A stretch of DNA of 64,000 bases from DATAVB01 sp040414495 (GTDB lineage Bacteria; Actinomycetota; Actinomycetes; Mycobacteriales; QHCD01). Where the stretch lies: NCBI GenBank assembly GCA_040414495.1, contig JBEDUI010000083.1, positions 1 to 64,000 on the forward strand. Direction: 5' to 3'. The number at the start of each line of letters is the position of its first letter. The first letter of the stretch is position 1. Positions 16,392 through 24,731 of this stretch are shown here, in pieces. The notes under the pieces are model-generated. The model worked only from the letters and a program-made list of their open reading frames with translations. It made no database searches and was not told the DNA's origin. A program made the position numbers and the translations under genes.

Positions 16392-17096
16392 CTACTGATC
16401 GATCCACGCGACGCCGGCCTGCCGACCGGTCACCCCGTCGCGGCGGTAGCTGTAGAGCGTCTCGTCCTCGGCGGTGCAGCGCGGGTCGGCCACGACCCGG
16501 CCGACCCCGGCCCCGAGCAACGCCTTGGTCAGGCCGGCGTGCAGATCCAGACCCGTCGTCCCGGCAGACGTGGTGCACGCGCTGCCGGGCAGCGTCGCCT
16601 CGACCTCGGCCTGCATCTGCGGCGGCACCTCGTAGCACCGCCCGCAGATCGCCGGTCCGAGCAAGGCCTCGATCGCGCCGGCCCGCGCGCCCGCCTCGAC
16701 CATCACGGCGATCGCCCGCTGCGCGATCCCGGCCGCGGCTCCGCCCCGCCCGGCGTGCACGGCGGCGGCGACCCCAGCCTGTTCGTCGGCCAGCAGTATC
16801 GGTACGCAGTCGGCGACCAAGACCACGAGAGCCAGCCCGGGTGTAGTGGTGACCAGACCATCGGTCGCCGCCACCGACCCGCGTTGCGGACCATCGACTC
16901 GGACCACCTCGGCGCTGTGCACCTGGTCCATCCACACGAACCGGTCCGGTGCCACCCCGATACCGGCGGCGAGGCGGTCCCGGTTGGCCGTGACCGCGGC
17001 CGGATCGTCGCCGACGCTGGCACCGAGATTGAAGGAACGGTACGGCCCGACGCTACGGCCACCGGCCCGGGTGGTGAGGACCCGTCGGATCGCCAC
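16392..17096 (-). CDS. pgeF: Multicopper polyphenol oxidase-like / purine nucleoside phosphorylase (YfiH, LACC1 family)
   Basis: A 234-residue protein of the YfiH/YlmD family. Members were called laccases, have adenosine deaminase and purine nucleoside phosphorylase activity in vitro, and in E. coli (PgeF) remove mis-incorporated L-Ser in peptidoglycan. The zinc-site motifs are present: SFNLGASVGDD, WMDQVHSAEV, TPGLALVVLVADCVPILL, AAVHAGRGG, LGPAICGRCYEV and the final SYRRDGVTGRQAGVAWI. GTG starts three bases after the ftsZ stop. Its location in the dcw cluster fits the peptidoglycan-editing role, which is inferred here. Confidence 0.92.
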   Translation of the reverse strand: MAIRRVLTTRAGGRSVGPYRSFNLGASVGDDPAAVTANRDRLAAGIGVAPDRFVWMDQVHSAEVVRVDGPQRGSVAATDGLVTTTPGLALVVLVADCVPILLADEQAGVAAAVHAGRGGAAAGIAQRAIAVMVEAGARAGAIEALLGPAICGRCYEVPPQMQAEVEATLPGSACTTSAGTTGLDLHAGLTKALLGAGVGRVVADPRCTAEDETLYSYRRDGVTGRQAGVAWIDQ

Positions 17097-17099
17097 CGG

Positions 17100-18434
17100 T
17101 TAGTCGTTCTTCAGGAAGTCCGGCAGGTCGAGGTCCTCCTCGAACTCGACCTTGCGCGGGGCCGGCCGGGTCGGCGGCAGTGGTGAGGAAGAGACCGGAG
17201 CCGGGGTGGTCGGTGGCAACGGGGTGGAGCCGCTGGGCCGGCTCGACTCGTACCGGCGCGGACTTTCGTACGAGCGTGAGGGTGTCTCGTACGAGCGTGA
17301 GGGCGAGTCGTACGACCGCGACGGTGACGATGCATAACCCGACCCGGCGGTCGCCTCGGTCCGTCCCAGCCCACCCAGTGGACGTTCGCGCTCGCTCTCC
17401 TGGCCGCTGGAGCCATGGCCGCCGCCGGCGCCATTGCCGCTTGGCGCTTCGGGTTCGGCCGCGGCGTCGGCCTTCTTGTACGTCGGCGCGCCACTGTCGA
17501 AGCCGGCCGCGATGACGGTCACCCGGACCTCATCGCCGAGCGCGTCGTCGATGACCGCGCCGAAGATGATGTTGGCGTCGGCGTGGGCGGCGTCAGCCAC
17601 CAGCGAGGCGGCCTCGTTGATCTCGAACAGACCGAGGTCCGAACCACCGGAGACGGACAACAGCACCCCATGGGCACCGTCCATGCTCGCCTCCAGTAAT
17701 GGGCTGGCGACGGCCATTTCAGCGGCCTGCACGGCGCGGTTGTCGCCCCGGGACGAACCGATGCCCATCAGCGCCGAGCCGGCACCACTCATCACCGATT
17801 TCACGTCGGCGAAGTCGAGGTTGATCAGACCGGGCGTGGTGATCAGGTCGGTGATGCCCTGGACACCGGAGAGCAGGACCTGGTCGGCCGACTTGAACGC
17901 GTCCATCACGCTGACGTTGGCGTCGCTGATCTGCAGCAGCCGGTCGTTGGGGATCACGATCAGCGTGTCGCACTCGTTGCGCAGCGCGTCGATCCCGGAC
18001 TCGGCCGACTTGGCCCGCCGCTTGCCCTCGAAGGTGAACGGGCGGGTCACCACACCGATGGTCAACGCGCCGAGCTTGCGGGCGATGTCGGCCACGACGG
18101 GCGCGCCGCCGGTGCCGGTCCCGCCGCCCTCGCCGGCGGTGACGAAGACCATGTCGGCGCCCTTGAGCACCTCTTCGATCTCCTCGCGGTGGTCCTCGGC
18201 CGCCTGCCTCCCGACGTCCGGGTTGGCACCGGCTCCGAGGCCCCGGGTGAGTTCGCGGCCGACGTCGAGCTTGACGTCGGCGTCGCTCATCAGCAACGCC
18301 TGCGCGTCGGTGTTGATCGCGATGAACTCGACGCCCTTGAGTCCGACCTCGATCATCCGGTTGACGGCGTTGACGCCGCCGCCACCGATCCCGACCACCT
18401 TGATGATCGCCAGGTAGTTCTGTGGAGGTGTCAT
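17100..18434 (-). CDS. ftsZ: Cell division GTPase FtsZ
   Basis: The tubulin homologue that forms the Z-ring, 444 residues. The GTP-binding part starts at VVGIGGGGVNAVNRM, with the tubulin signature GGGTGTGG at about 103-110 and the catalytic T7 loop NLDFAD at about 205-210. The globular part ends near VTVIAAGFD (about 313). A disordered linker of about 120 residues carries tandem SYE(S/T)PSR heptads (about 371-397) and Pro-rich sequence. It ends with the conserved tail DLDLPDFLKND that binds SepF and FtsW. AAAGG precedes the ATG. A 239-base upstream gap with a terminator and AT-rich block suggests its own promoter. Confidence 0.98.
   Translation of the reverse strand: MTPPQNYLAIIKVVGIGGGGVNAVNRMIEVGLKGVEFIAINTDAQALLMSDADVKLDVGRELTRGLGAGANPDVGRQAAEDHREEIEEVLKGADMVFVTAGEGGGTGTGGAPVVADIARKLGALTIGVVTRPFTFEGKRRAKSAESGIDALRNECDTLIVIPNDRLLQISDANVSVMDAFKSADQVLLSGVQGITDLITTPGLINLDFADVKSVMSGAGSALMGIGSSRGDNRAVQAAEMAVASPLLEASMDGAHGVLLSVSGGSDLGLFEINEAASLVADAAHADANIIFGAVIDDALGDEVRVTVIAAGFDSGAPTYKKADAAAEPEAPSGNGAGGGHGSSGQESERERPLGGLGRTEATAGSGYASSPSRSYDSPSRSYETPSRSYESPRRYESSRPSGSTPLPPTTPAPVSSSPLPPTRPAPRKVEFEEDLDLPDFLKND
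17266..17328. repeat. Three 21-bp tandem repeats in the ftsZ linker
   Basis: TCGTACGAGCGTGAGGG-type units start at 17266, 17287 and 17308 and encode the SY(E/D)(S/T)PSR heptads of the FtsZ linker. The first two are almost identical in DNA. Confidence 0.8.
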
Positions 18435-18502
18435 GCGGCTACCTTTCGTATCCCTCGGCGCGTGCCCCCGGCCGGGCCTATACCCTCATCCTCAGGTAGA
18501 CC

Positions 18503-18518
18503 GTTATAGTTATGTCAA
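18503..18518 (-). promoter_or_regulatory. AT-rich promoter-like block upstream of ftsZ
   Basis: On the minus strand this island reads TTGACATAACTATAAC, in a region otherwise very GC-rich. TTGACA matches a -35 and TATAAC a -10, but they are only four bases apart and cannot serve one promoter together. They may belong to two overlapping promoters. ftsZ of actinomycetes usually has several promoters in this gap. Confidence 0.35.
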
Positions 18519-18629
18519 CCTGAGCAATACGCCGGACACTAGGTACGCGGTTGCGTGGCATCAAGCACCATGACGCGTGTCGGGCGAAAAGCTGTCCTGA
18601 TGCGGCGCGATCCCTGGCACAGGGCACGA

Positions 18630-18650
18630 AAACGCCCGCCAGCGGCGTTT
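18630..18650 (-). terminator. Hairpin terminator after ftsQ
   Basis: AAACGCC and GGCGTTT form a perfect 7-bp stem around CGCCAGC. On the transcribed minus strand the stem runs into TTTTC. It lies 24 bases after the ftsQ stop, so part of the dcw transcript may end here and ftsZ would depend partly on its own promoter. Confidence 0.5.
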
Positions 18651-18673
18651 CAAGCTCAGGTTGAGACTTACCG

Positions 18674-19381
18674 TCAGCGGACCGCGACGACCTTCGGACT
18701 GCTCACGTCGTACTCAGTCCCGGACTGCTTGAGCAGCGCCTGCAGCGACTGCGCCTTGTCCCCATCCCGGTCGTCCCCGCCCCAGGTGACGGTGCGTCCC
18801 TTGGTCAGGTGCAACGTCACCGAGTTCTGGGTGGCGGCCGTGATCGTGATGGTTCGGGTACGCAGCCAGCTCGGCAGGTCGGCCGCGACGTGCATCGCCG
18901 CCTTGGCCGCGGCGGGCGCTGAGCCGGTCGGATCCGCGGTCAGCCGGGGTAGCCCGTGCGGGGTGTGCGCCACCCGTTGGAACGCCACGCCGTGCCCGTC
19001 GACGAGCCAGATCGTCCCGCTCCGGTTGATGCTGGCCACCGGGGTCCGCTCGGTCACCACGATTCTTACGGTGTTCGGCCAGGCCCGCTTGACGTCCACC
19101 CGGGCCACGCCCGGGATCGCGGCCAGCCGCTGCTCGATCGGCTTGAGGTTCAGCCGGGCCAACGGCTTGCCCATCGGCACCTTCGCCACCGCCAGCACGC
19201 CGTGTCGGGTCAGCCGGTGCAGGCCAGTGACGCTGACCTTCTTGACCGCGAACGCCGAGGTGAACCCGGCCAGGTAGATCAGCACGATCGCGATCACCAG
19301 CACGATCGCGCCACCCACGGTGTAGGTCTGCCGGCGCAGCATCCGCTCCGGGACCAGTTTGCTGGCGAGCTTGCCCGCCAT
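18674..19381 (-). CDS. ftsQ: Cell division protein FtsQ (DivIB)
   Basis: A bitopic division protein linking FtsI/FtsW regulation to the septum, 235 residues. A short basic cytosolic tail is followed by one transmembrane helix (GGAIVLVIAIVLIYLAGF, about 23-42). The POTRA domain follows, FAVKKVSVTGLHRLTRHGVLAVA and GVARVDVKRAWPNTVRIVVTERTPVA, then the beta domain (IWLVDGHGVAFQRVAHTPHGLPRL). Its ATG is four bases after the murC stop. It is the last gene before a terminator-like hairpin and the ftsZ promoter region. Confidence 0.93.
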   Translation of the reverse strand: MAGKLASKLVPERMLRRQTYTVGGAIVLVIAIVLIYLAGFTSAFAVKKVSVTGLHRLTRHGVLAVAKVPMGKPLARLNLKPIEQRLAAIPGVARVDVKRAWPNTVRIVVTERTPVASINRSGTIWLVDGHGVAFQRVAHTPHGLPRLTADPTGSAPAAAKAAMHVAADLPSWLRTRTITITAATQNSVTLHLTKGRTVTWGGDDRDGDKAQSLQALLKQSGTEYDVSSPKVVAVR

Positions 19382-19385
19382 GGTT

Positions 19386-20801
19386 CTAGCCCTGGGGCCG
19401 GGCGCTCAGCTCGGCCAGCGCGCTCAGCACCTCCGGCCCGACCAGCGTCACGTCGCCGGCGCCCATCGTCACCACCAGATCGCCCGGCCGGGCCAACCCG
19501 GCCACCAGCGGCGCGGCGGCCGACCACGACGGCTCGTAGTGCACCTGCCCCGGCGGCAACGGGATCGCGTCGGCGACCAGCGCACCGGTGACCCCTGGCA
19601 CCGGGTCCTCGCGTACCCCGGCCACCTCCATCACCACGACCTCGTCGGCCAGCCCCAGCGCCTGACCGAACTCGGTCGCGAACGCCTGGGTACGGCTGTA
19701 CAGGTGCGGCTGGAACGCCACGATCACCCGACCGCCCTCGGCCACCACGCGGGCCGCACGCAGTTGGGCCGCGACCTTGCTCGGGTGGTGGGCGTAGTCG
19801 TCGTACACCCGGACCCCGGCCACCGTGCCCTTGAGCTCGAACCGGCGGCGGACCCCGCCGTACCCGGCCAACCCGTCGATCAGCCGGTCGACCGGCAACC
19901 CCAGCTCCAACCCGGTCAGCAGCGCGGCGGCCGAGTTCAGCGCCATGTGCCGGCCGGCGACCGACAGCGCCACCGGCATCGGGCTGCCGCCGTCGTGGGT
20001 CGCGGTGTACGTCGTGCCGCTCGGGGTGACCGAGATGTCGGTGAGGCGCAGGTCGGCATCCTCGGCCTCGCCGTAGGTACGGACCGAGGCGATGAGCGGA
20101 CGGGCCAGTTCAGCCAGCCGGCGCGCGCCCGGATCGTCGGCGCAGCAGACCAGGATGCCCGGCGGACGGATACGGCTGAGGAAGTCGTCGAACGCCTTCG
20201 CGTACGCCTCTGGAGTGCCGTGCTGGTCGAGGTGGTCGACCTCGATGTTGGTGACCACGGCGGCATCGGGCGACAGGAGCATGAACGACCCGTCGCTCTC
20301 GTCGGCCTCGGCGACGAACAGTGGTCCGGTGCCGTGGTGGGCGTTCGAGCCGGACTCCCCCAGGTCGCCACCGATGGCGAACGACGGGTCGACCCCGCAG
20401 TGCTGGATCGCGATCGTGAGCATCGACGTGGTCGTGGTCTTGCCGTTGGTACCGGTGACCGCGACACCCCTCCGGCCGGCCATCACGGCGGCCAGCGCGG
20501 CCGCACGCCGGATCACCCGCAGTCCACGCCGGCGCGCCTCGGCCAGCTCCGGGTTGGTGTCCCGGATGGCGGTGGAGACCACGACCGTGTCGGCGTCCGC
20601 GACATTCTCCGCCCGCTGTCCTATGTAGACAGTCGCACCGAGCATGCGCAGCGCCTCGATGCCGGTCGAGTCCTTGGCGTCGCTGCCCGATACGGAAAGG
20701 CCGCGGGCCAGCATGATGCGGGCGATGCCGCTCATCCCGATCCCACCGATGCCGATGAAATGCACCCGGCCGAGGTCATGGGCCGGCACCGCCTCGTTCA
20801 T
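19386..20801 (-). CDS. murC: UDP-N-acetylmuramate-L-alanine ligase
   Basis: Adds L-alanine to UDP-MurNAc, the first peptide step of peptidoglycan precursor synthesis. The 471-residue protein starts with the UMP-binding VHFIGIGGIGMSGIAR. The ATP loop is AVTGTNGKTTTTSML, the central domain has ADESDGSFMLLSP and NIEVDHLDQHG, and the C-terminal domain has YDDYAHHPSKV and FQPHLYSRT. The ATG is used because AAGGGGAAACG precedes it and it overlaps the murG stop as ATGA. A longer upstream frame inside murG is a shadow extension. Confidence 0.97.
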   Translation of the reverse strand: MNEAVPAHDLGRVHFIGIGGIGMSGIARIMLARGLSVSGSDAKDSTGIEALRMLGATVYIGQRAENVADADTVVVSTAIRDTNPELAEARRRGLRVIRRAAALAAVMAGRRGVAVTGTNGKTTTTSMLTIAIQHCGVDPSFAIGGDLGESGSNAHHGTGPLFVAEADESDGSFMLLSPDAAVVTNIEVDHLDQHGTPEAYAKAFDDFLSRIRPPGILVCCADDPGARRLAELARPLIASVRTYGEAEDADLRLTDISVTPSGTTYTATHDGGSPMPVALSVAGRHMALNSAAALLTGLELGLPVDRLIDGLAGYGGVRRRFELKGTVAGVRVYDDYAHHPSKVAAQLRAARVVAEGGRVIVAFQPHLYSRTQAFATEFGQALGLADEVVVMEVAGVREDPVPGVTGALVADAIPLPPGQVHYEPSWSAAAPLVAGLARPGDLVVTMGAGDVTLVGPEVLSALAELSARPQG

Positions 20802-21910
20802 CGTTTCCCCTTCAGCAGTTCGCCCTGCCGGCTGGCGGCGGCCTCGAGCACCAGCCGGGCCAGCGCATCGTCGCCGTCCCGGTGGCCGTGCCCGGCCGCG
20901 GCCTGGGACATCGCGGTACACCGGTTCGAGTCGGTGAGGATCGGCAGCACGTTCGCGGTGACCCAGTCCGCCGACAGCGCGGCGTCATCGACGATGAGCC
21001 CGCCGCCGGCGGCGATGATGCCGGCGGCGTTCAGCCGCTGCTCGCCGTTGCCGATCGGCAGTGGTACGTAGGCGGCCGGCAGCCCGACCGCGGTCAGCTC
21101 GGCGCAGGTGTTGGCGCCGCTGCGGCACAGCACGAAATCGGCCGCGGCGTAGCCCAACTCCATCTCGTCCAGGTACGGCACCACGACGTACGGAACGTCG
21201 CCGGCCGGAGCCTCGATGGTGTTCTTCGGACCGGTCACGTGCAGCACCTGCACGCCGGCCGCGGCGAACGCGGCGGCCGCTCCTACGGCGGCGTTGTTGA
21301 TCGACCGGGCGCCTTGCGAGCCGCCGGTGACCAGGAGCGTCGGGCGGTCCGGGTCCAGGCCGAACTTCTGCCGGGCGAACTCCCGCTTGCCGGCCCGATC
21401 CAACGTGGTGACCGAACGCCGCAACGGGATGCCGATCACCTGCTGGTGCGGCAGGTGGCTCTCGGCCACCGCTACGGCGACGGCCTGAGCCAGCCGGGAG
21501 CCAACCTTGTTCGCCAGACCGGGGCGGGCGTTCGCCTCGTGCACCACGATCGGAACCCGACCACGTGCGGCCAGGTACCCCGGCAGCGACACGTACCCAC
21601 CGAAGCCGACCAGCACGTCGGCCTCGACCGCGGCCAGCACCTCGCGGGTGCGCCGGACCGAGGCGCGGACCCGACCTGGCACGCCGAACAGCGCCGGCGT
21701 GGGCTTGCGCGGCAACGGGACCGGCGGGATCAACTCCAGGTCGTAGCCACGCGCCGGAATGAGCCGGGTCTCCAAGCCGCGCTCGGTACCCAACATCGTC
21801 AACCGGGCCTCGGGCGCCAACCGACGCAGCGCGTCCGCGGTGGCCAGAGCCGGCGAGATGTGACCCGCCGACCCGCCACCGGCCAGCACGATCGACACGG
21901 TGGCACTCAC
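20798..21910 (-). CDS. murG: UDP-N-acetylglucosamine-N-acetylmuramyl-(pentapeptide) pyrophosphoryl-undecaprenol GlcNAc transferase
   Basis: A membrane-associated GT28 glycosyltransferase that converts lipid I to lipid II. The 370-residue protein shows the G loops LAGGGSAGHISPALA and GFGGYVSLPGY, HEANARPGLANK, then in the C-terminal donor domain VTGGSQGARSINN, CRSGANTCAEL and PLPIGNGEQRLNA. The GTG overlaps the ftsW stop as GTGA. Gene order ftsW-murG-murC is the standard one. Confidence 0.97.
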   Translation of the reverse strand: MSATVSIVLAGGGSAGHISPALATADALRRLAPEARLTMLGTERGLETRLIPARGYDLELIPPVPLPRKPTPALFGVPGRVRASVRRTREVLAAVEADVLVGFGGYVSLPGYLAARGRVPIVVHEANARPGLANKVGSRLAQAVAVAVAESHLPHQQVIGIPLRRSVTTLDRAGKREFARQKFGLDPDRPTLLVTGGSQGARSINNAAVGAAAAFAAAGVQVLHVTGPKNTIEAPAGDVPYVVVPYLDEMELGYAAADFVLCRSGANTCAELTAVGLPAAYVPLPIGNGEQRLNAAGIIAAGGGLIVDDAALSADWVTANVLPILTDSNRCTAMSQAAAGHGHRDGDDALARLVLEAAASRQGELLKGKR

Positions 21911-23385
21911 CGTCTACGACTCCCCTCGGTGGATCCCCGCGACGTACTCGCGCCGCCGGTACGCGGCTGCGAGCGTATCGGCGCGCGGCGCGGCTCGGCC
22001 ACCGCCCGGCGCTCGCCCGACCGTGGCGTCGGTACCGTGCTCCGCTGGCTCGGTGCCGCGGAGCCCCGCGTCCGCTGCGCCGGTACCGCGGTGGCCCGGA
22101 CCGGACGGCGGGCCGGGGCCCGCTTGCGTGGCGGCGTCAGGTAGCCGAGGTCGGGCATCGGCAGCAGCAGCCACCGCGCCGGCCGGCTCAAGCCGCGCCG
22201 TCGCAGCGAGGCGACCGCCTCCGGCTCGTGCCGGGCGAACGAGGCCAACATGCCCAGAGCGAACAAGGTCGCGATCAACGACGTACCGCCGAAGGAAATC
22301 AACGGCAGCGGAATGCCGGTGACCGGAAGCATGCCGGTGACGTACCCGATGTTGATCAGCGCCTGACCGCTCAACCAGATCGTCACCGCCGCACTGGCGA
22401 GCCGGACGAACGGATCCGAGGTACGACGGGCGATCCGCAGGCCGGCATACGCCAATGCCGCGAACAGCGCCAGCACGAGCAGACAACCCAGCAGGCCCAA
22501 CTCCTCGCCGAGGATGGCGAAGATGTAGTCGGTATGCGCGTTCGGCAGCAGCCCCCACTTGAACCGGCTCTGCCCGAGACCGACGCCGAGCCAGCCACCG
22601 CTGGCCAGCGCCTGCAGGCCCTGCGCCGCCTGGTAGCCGGAGCTGCTGCTGTCGTTGAACGGGTGCATGAAGCTGGTCAGCCGGGCCAACCGGTACGGCT
22701 CGCGAATGATCAGCGCCACCACCAACGCCATGGCCGCGCCGACGATCGCGCCGAAGAGCCGGGTCGGCGCCCCGACCGTCCACAGCAGACCGAACAGCAC
22801 CAGCACCACGCACAGCGTCGTACCGAGGTCGGGCTCGAGCATGATCAACGCCGCCATCGCGGTGGCCACCGGGACCAATGGGATCAGCAGGTGCCGCATC
22901 TGCCCGAACAGCTTTTCCTTACGTACCAGCAGATCCGCGCCCCACAACGCCAACGCCAACTTGGCCGGTTCGGAGGGCTGCAGCTGCAGCGGGCCGAGCT
23001 GGATCCACCGCCGGGCGCCGCTGACCAGCAGTCCAACGCCGGGCACCAGCACCGCCAGCAGTCCCAGGAAGGACACGATCAGTGCCGGATAGGCCAGCCT
23101 CCGGTAGGACCGCGGCGAGAACCGCACGCCGAGCCAGAACGCCGGTATGCCGATCACCAGCCACATCAGCTGTTTCTTGAACACGCTGTACGCGGAGTGG
23201 GTGGTCGTGATCGAGTCGATGCTCGAGGCCGAAAGCACCATCACCAGGCCGATCACGGTCAGCAGACCGGTGGTGGCCAGGATCAGATGGAACGAGGTGA
23301 GCGGTCGGTCGAGAAATGGGGGTCGGGCTTCATCGTCCTCCGCCCGCTCCGCGGTCCGCTTGGGCGGCGCAGCGAGCGTCGTCAT
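21907..23385 (-). CDS. ftsW: FtsW, SEDS peptidoglycan polymerase
   Basis: A septal peptidoglycan glycosyltransferase working with FtsI. The 492-residue protein has ten hydrophobic helices. SEDS hallmarks are SARRWIQLGPLQLQPSEPAKLALALW, IMLEPDLGTTL (catalytic aspartate region), SGYQAAQGLQALASGGWLGVGLG, AHTDYIFAILGEELG and GMLPVTGIPLPLISFGGTS. A cytosolic C-terminal tail of about 110 residues is rich in Arg, Pro and Ser, as in other actinomycetes, where it binds FtsZ. The ATG overlaps the murD stop as ATGA. Confidence 0.97.
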   Translation of the reverse strand: MTTLAAPPKRTAERAEDDEARPPFLDRPLTSFHLILATTGLLTVIGLVMVLSASSIDSITTTHSAYSVFKKQLMWLVIGIPAFWLGVRFSPRSYRRLAYPALIVSFLGLLAVLVPGVGLLVSGARRWIQLGPLQLQPSEPAKLALALWGADLLVRKEKLFGQMRHLLIPLVPVATAMAALIMLEPDLGTTLCVVLVLFGLLWTVGAPTRLFGAIVGAAMALVVALIIREPYRLARLTSFMHPFNDSSSSGYQAAQGLQALASGGWLGVGLGQSRFKWGLLPNAHTDYIFAILGEELGLLGCLLVLALFAALAYAGLRIARRTSDPFVRLASAAVTIWLSGQALINIGYVTGMLPVTGIPLPLISFGGTSLIATLFALGMLASFARHEPEAVASLRRRGLSRPARWLLLPMPDLGYLTPPRKRAPARRPVRATAVPAQRTRGSAAPSQRSTVPTPRSGERRAVAEPRRAPIRSQPRTGGASTSRGSTEGSRRR

Positions 23386-24731
23386 CCCCGCACCAGCGCG
23401 CGTACCGCCGCGGCGAAGGCGTCACCGCGGGCCCCGTAATTGGCGAACATGTCGTACGAGGCCGCAGCCGGCGCCAGCAGCACGGTGTCGCCGGCGTGGG
23501 CCTGCGCTCTTGCCTCTGCCACGACCCGCGTCATGGGATCATGGTCGTTGCTGTCGACCTGCCAGACCGGGACATCCGGCGCGTGTCGCGCAATTGCCTG
23601 CGCGATCTGCTCCCGGTCTACGCCGAGCAGTACGGCCGCGCGCAGCCGCCCCGCCACCGCCGCCACGAGCTCGTCGACATCCGCACCCTTGAGCTGCCCG
23701 CCGGCGATCCACACCACCGGGTCGTACGCGCCCAGCGAAGCGGCGGCCGCGTGCGTGTTGGTCGCCTTGCTGTCGTCCACATAGGACACACCGTCGACCA
23801 CCGCGACCAGCTCGTTGCGGTGCCCGGCCGGGGTGAACGCGACCAGCCCGGCCCGGATCGCCTCGGCCGGCAGGCCGTACCCGATCGCCAGCGCCGCGGC
23901 GGCCAGCGCGTTGGCGACGTTGTGCGGCCCGGCCGGGCGGACCTCCTGCACCGGGGCCAGCGCCGTACCGTCCGGCCCACGCAGCCAACCGTCGACCACA
24001 CCGAGCTGACCGGGCTTCGGATGATCGAGCGTGAAGCCGAGTACCCGAGGCATGCCCGCCGCCAGCGCCACCACGTCCGGCTCGTCGGCGTTGACCACGT
24101 TCACCGCGTCCGGGTGGAAGATCCGGGCCTTGTCGGCCGCGTACGCCTGCATCGAGCCGTGCCAGTCCAGGTGGTCCGGGGCCAGGTTGAGCACGGCCGC
24201 GGCGGCCGGACGCATGGAGGAGGTGAAGTGCAGTTGGGCGCTGGAGACCTCCACCGCCAGCACGTCGTACGGCGGGTCGGCGGTGACCGCGTCGGCCAGT
24301 GGGAACCCGACATTCCCGGTCGCTACGGCGCGATTGCCGGCGGCGGTCAGCATCGATTCGAGCATCCCGACGGTGGTCGTCTTGCCGTTGGTCCCGGTCA
24401 ACGCCAGCCAGGGCGCGCCGCCGGCCGGACGCAGCCGCCAGGCCGCCTCGACCTCGCCGATCACCTCGACCCCGGCCCGCGCCGCCGCCGCGAACAGCGG
24501 ATGGGTGGGCGGCAGGCCGGGCGAGGTCACGACGAGCTCGGCGCCGGCCGGCAAGGACGTGGTCTCGGCCCAGGTCTCGATGCCGGCGGCCGCCAGCCGG
24601 CCGGCCGGATCGTTGATCTTTTCGGCCAGTACCCGGACCCGGGCGCCGGCGGCGGCCAACGCCACCGCCGAGGCGACCCCGGCCACCCCGGCACCGGCGA
24701 CCACCACACAGCGGTCGGTGAAGTCGCTCAT
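23382..24731 (-). CDS. murD: UDP-N-acetylmuramoyl-L-alanine-D-glutamate ligase
   Basis: Adds D-glutamate to UDP-MurNAc-L-Ala. The 449-residue protein has an N-terminal Rossmann-like segment (VVVAGAGVAGVASAVALAAAG), the ATP loop ALTGTNGKTTTVGML, NLAPDHLDWHG, the carboxylated-lysine neighbourhood ADKARIF, and in the C-terminal domain VDDSKATNTHAAAASL and LSP-like LAPAAASYDMFANY. The ATG overlaps the mraY stop as ATGA. The upstream frame extension lies inside mraY and is not coding. Confidence 0.96.
   Translation of the reverse strand: MSDFTDRCVVVAGAGVAGVASAVALAAAGARVRVLAEKINDPAGRLAAAGIETWAETTSLPAGAELVVTSPGLPPTHPLFAAAARAGVEVIGEVEAAWRLRPAGGAPWLALTGTNGKTTTVGMLESMLTAAGNRAVATGNVGFPLADAVTADPPYDVLAVEVSSAQLHFTSSMRPAAAAVLNLAPDHLDWHGSMQAYAADKARIFHPDAVNVVNADEPDVVALAAGMPRVLGFTLDHPKPGQLGVVDGWLRGPDGTALAPVQEVRPAGPHNVANALAAAALAIGYGLPAEAIRAGLVAFTPAGHRNELVAVVDGVSYVDDSKATNTHAAAASLGAYDPVVWIAGGQLKGADVDELVAAVAGRLRAAVLLGVDREQIAQAIARHAPDVPVWQVDSNDHDPMTRVVAEARAQAHAGDTVLLAPAAASYDMFANYGARGDAFAAAVRALVRG

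Noticed and set aside
18490..18518. A textbook -35/-10 promoter for ftsZ using TTGACA
   Set aside because: No acceptable -10 lies 16-18 bases downstream of this TTGACA, so only a generic promoter-like block is reported.
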